Source: Lysobacteraceae bacterium
GTDB taxonomy: Bacteria; Pseudomonadota; Gammaproteobacteria; Xanthomonadales; Xanthomonadaceae
DNA length: 5,513 bases
Direction of reading: 5' to 3'
Assembly (NCBI GenBank): GCA_003449195.1
Contig: DMID01000233.1
Location: forward strand, 1-5,513
Part shown: positions 4,897 to 5,513 of the stretch, piece after piece
How positions within the stretch are numbered: the first letter of the stretch is position 1
Layout: the number at the start of each line of letters is the position of its first letter
The notes under the pieces: generated by a model
What the model was told of the DNA's origin: nothing
Database searches by the model: none
What the model saw: only the letters and a program-made list of their open reading frames with translations
Made by a program: the position numbers and the translations under genes

Positions 4897-5513
4897 TTGC
4901 GGAGACTCCCCATCGACAGTTCACCCGTTCCTCTCCCTGCCACCGTCATCGAAGTGCGCGATCTGGGCAAGTCGGTCACCGGCCCGGAAGGTACCGTGCG
5001 CATTCTCGACGGCATCGGATTGACCGTCGGTGAAGGCGACAGCATCGCCATCGTCGGCGCGTCCGGCTCCGGCAAGACCACCCTACTCGGCCTGCTCGCC
5101 GGGCTCGACCTGCCCAGCGCCGGCAGCGTCACCCTGGCCGGGGAAACCATCAGCGCGATGGACGAGGAAGCCCGCGCCGCAGTGCGTGCGCGCCACGTCG
5201 GCTTCGTGTTCCAGGGCTTCCACCTGCTGCCGTCATTGACCGCCGAAGAAAACGTGGCGCTGCCGCTGGAACTGGCCGGCCGCGAAGACCCCGAACGCGT
5301 GCGCGCGGTGCTCGACCAAGTCGGCCTCGGCGCACGCCGCCGCCACTACCCGCGCCAACTCTCCGGCGGCGAACAGCAGCGCGTCAATATCGCCCGGGGG
5401 TTTATCGTCGATTACCCGATTCTGCTGCTCGACGAGCCTACCGCCTCGCTGGACGCCAACAACAGCGCCGCCGTGGTGGCGCTGATTGAAGAGGCCAAAG
5501 CGCGCGGCGCGGC
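4897..5513 (+). CDS. ybbA: YbbA-type ABC ATPase whose C-terminal part switches to PhnL-like sequence (cut by right edge)
   Basis: ABC ATPase. The front part matches the YbbA/LolD/MacB family, usually paired with the FtsX-like permease YbbP, and its place opposite tesA fits ybbA. Counting from TTG 4897, Walker A is GASGSGKTT (54-62, Lys60). The Q-loop is FVFQGFHLLPSLTAEENVAL (103-122, Gln106) and the signature is LSGGEQQ (155-161). After the signature the protein reads NIARGFIVDYPILLLDEP (164-181) and then TASLDANNSAAVVALI. This is the style of PhnL of the C-P lyase cluster, not the LARA...DEPTGNLD expected of YbbA. Walker B is ILLLDE (175-180), and the switch histidine lies off-window. The start is uncertain: TTG 4897 has no ribosome site, GTG 4954 would remove the first strand, and ATC 4912 has GGAG 7 bases upstream. 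The PhnL-like tail is treated separately; a join artefact is likely. Confidence 0.82.
   Translation, partial: MRRLPIDSSPVPLPATVIEVRDLGKSVTGPEGTVRILDGIGLTVGEGDSIAIVGASGSGKTTLLGLLAGLDLPSAGSVTLAGETISAMDEEARAAVRARHVGFVFQGFHLLPSLTAEENVALPLELAGREDPERVRAVLDQVGLGARRRHYPRQLSGGEQQRVNIARGFIVDYPILLLDEPTASLDANNSAAVVALIEEAKARGA
4901..4911. promoter_or_regulatory. Shared palindromic Shine-Dalgarno region of the divergent tesA and ybbA genes
   Basis: GGAGACTCC (4901-4909) is an odd palindrome. The plus-strand GGAG (4901-4904) precedes the candidate ybbA ATC at 4912 by 7 bases. The minus-strand GGGGAG (4911-4906) precedes the tesA ATG at 4895 by 10 bases. The two coding regions are only about 16 bases apart or less, so each gene's promoter must lie inside the other's coding region and the transcripts would overlap at their 5' ends. 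Sequence is direct; function is inferred. Confidence 0.45.
5386..5513 (+). other. PhnL-like 3' segment joined in frame to the YbbA-type gene (hybrid or chimeric join)
   Basis: Residues encoded here (NIARGFIVDYPILLLDEP, then TASLDANNSAAVVALI and EEAKARGA) match, from memory, the C-terminal half of enterobacterial PhnL nearly residue for residue. PhnL is an ABC-type ATPase-like subunit encoded in the phosphonate C-P lyase cluster. Codons ending in T rise from 1 in 115 (5041-5385) to 6 in 42 here (AAT, TTT, GAT, ATT, CCT, ATT). The likely crossover is the shared SGGEQQRV stretch at 5362-5385. No phn partner gene is visible in the window. Confidence 0.75.

Overview
The window is high-GC, densely coding bacterial DNA. 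Protein style (MacA-like adaptor with a long low-complexity insert, OmpR-type regulator, TesA next to a YbbA-type ATPase) and codon choice suggest a gammaproteobacterium, probably of the Xanthomonadales (Rhodanobacteraceae/Xanthomonadaceae). That is an impression from the proteins, not a database result.

Layout. Five genes read leftward on the minus strand. From right to left they are a TesA-type SGNH esterase (4895-4248), an OmpR/PhoB-type response regulator (4170-3454), a membrane sensor histidine kinase (3338-2067), a MacA-type periplasmic adaptor (1974-424) and the N-terminal part of a MacB/LolD-type ABC ATPase (427 to beyond position 1). The adaptor and ATPase genes overlap by ATGA. The order regulator-kinase-adaptor-ATPase looks like one operon for a MacAB-type tripartite efflux or export pump with its own two-component control. 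The permease part should lie beyond the left edge. On the plus strand, diverging from tesA with no real gap, a YbbA-type ABC ATPase begins near 4897-4912 and runs off the right edge. tesA and ybbA are classic divergent neighbours.

Most notable observations. (1) The YbbA-type gene changes identity at its ABC signature motif. Up to about 5385 it is YbbA/LolD/MacB-like, but from 5386 to the edge it reads almost exactly like the C-terminal half of PhnL of the C-P lyase system, and codon use shifts at the same point. This is a real hybrid gene or, more probably, a chimeric join at a contig end. (2) The same gene has no ATG/GTG/TTG start with a ribosome site, and a GGAG-A-CTCC palindrome seems to supply Shine-Dalgarno sites to both divergent genes. 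(3) The MacA-like adaptor carries an insert of about 130 residues with two LTxxQ-like helical motifs. (4) The macA leader has a strong Shine-Dalgarno that can fold into a hairpin and a five-codon minigene whose stop overlaps the macA start. No RNA gene, CRISPR array, insertion sequence or convincing rho-independent terminator was seen. No gene-free stretch exceeds about 115 bases.
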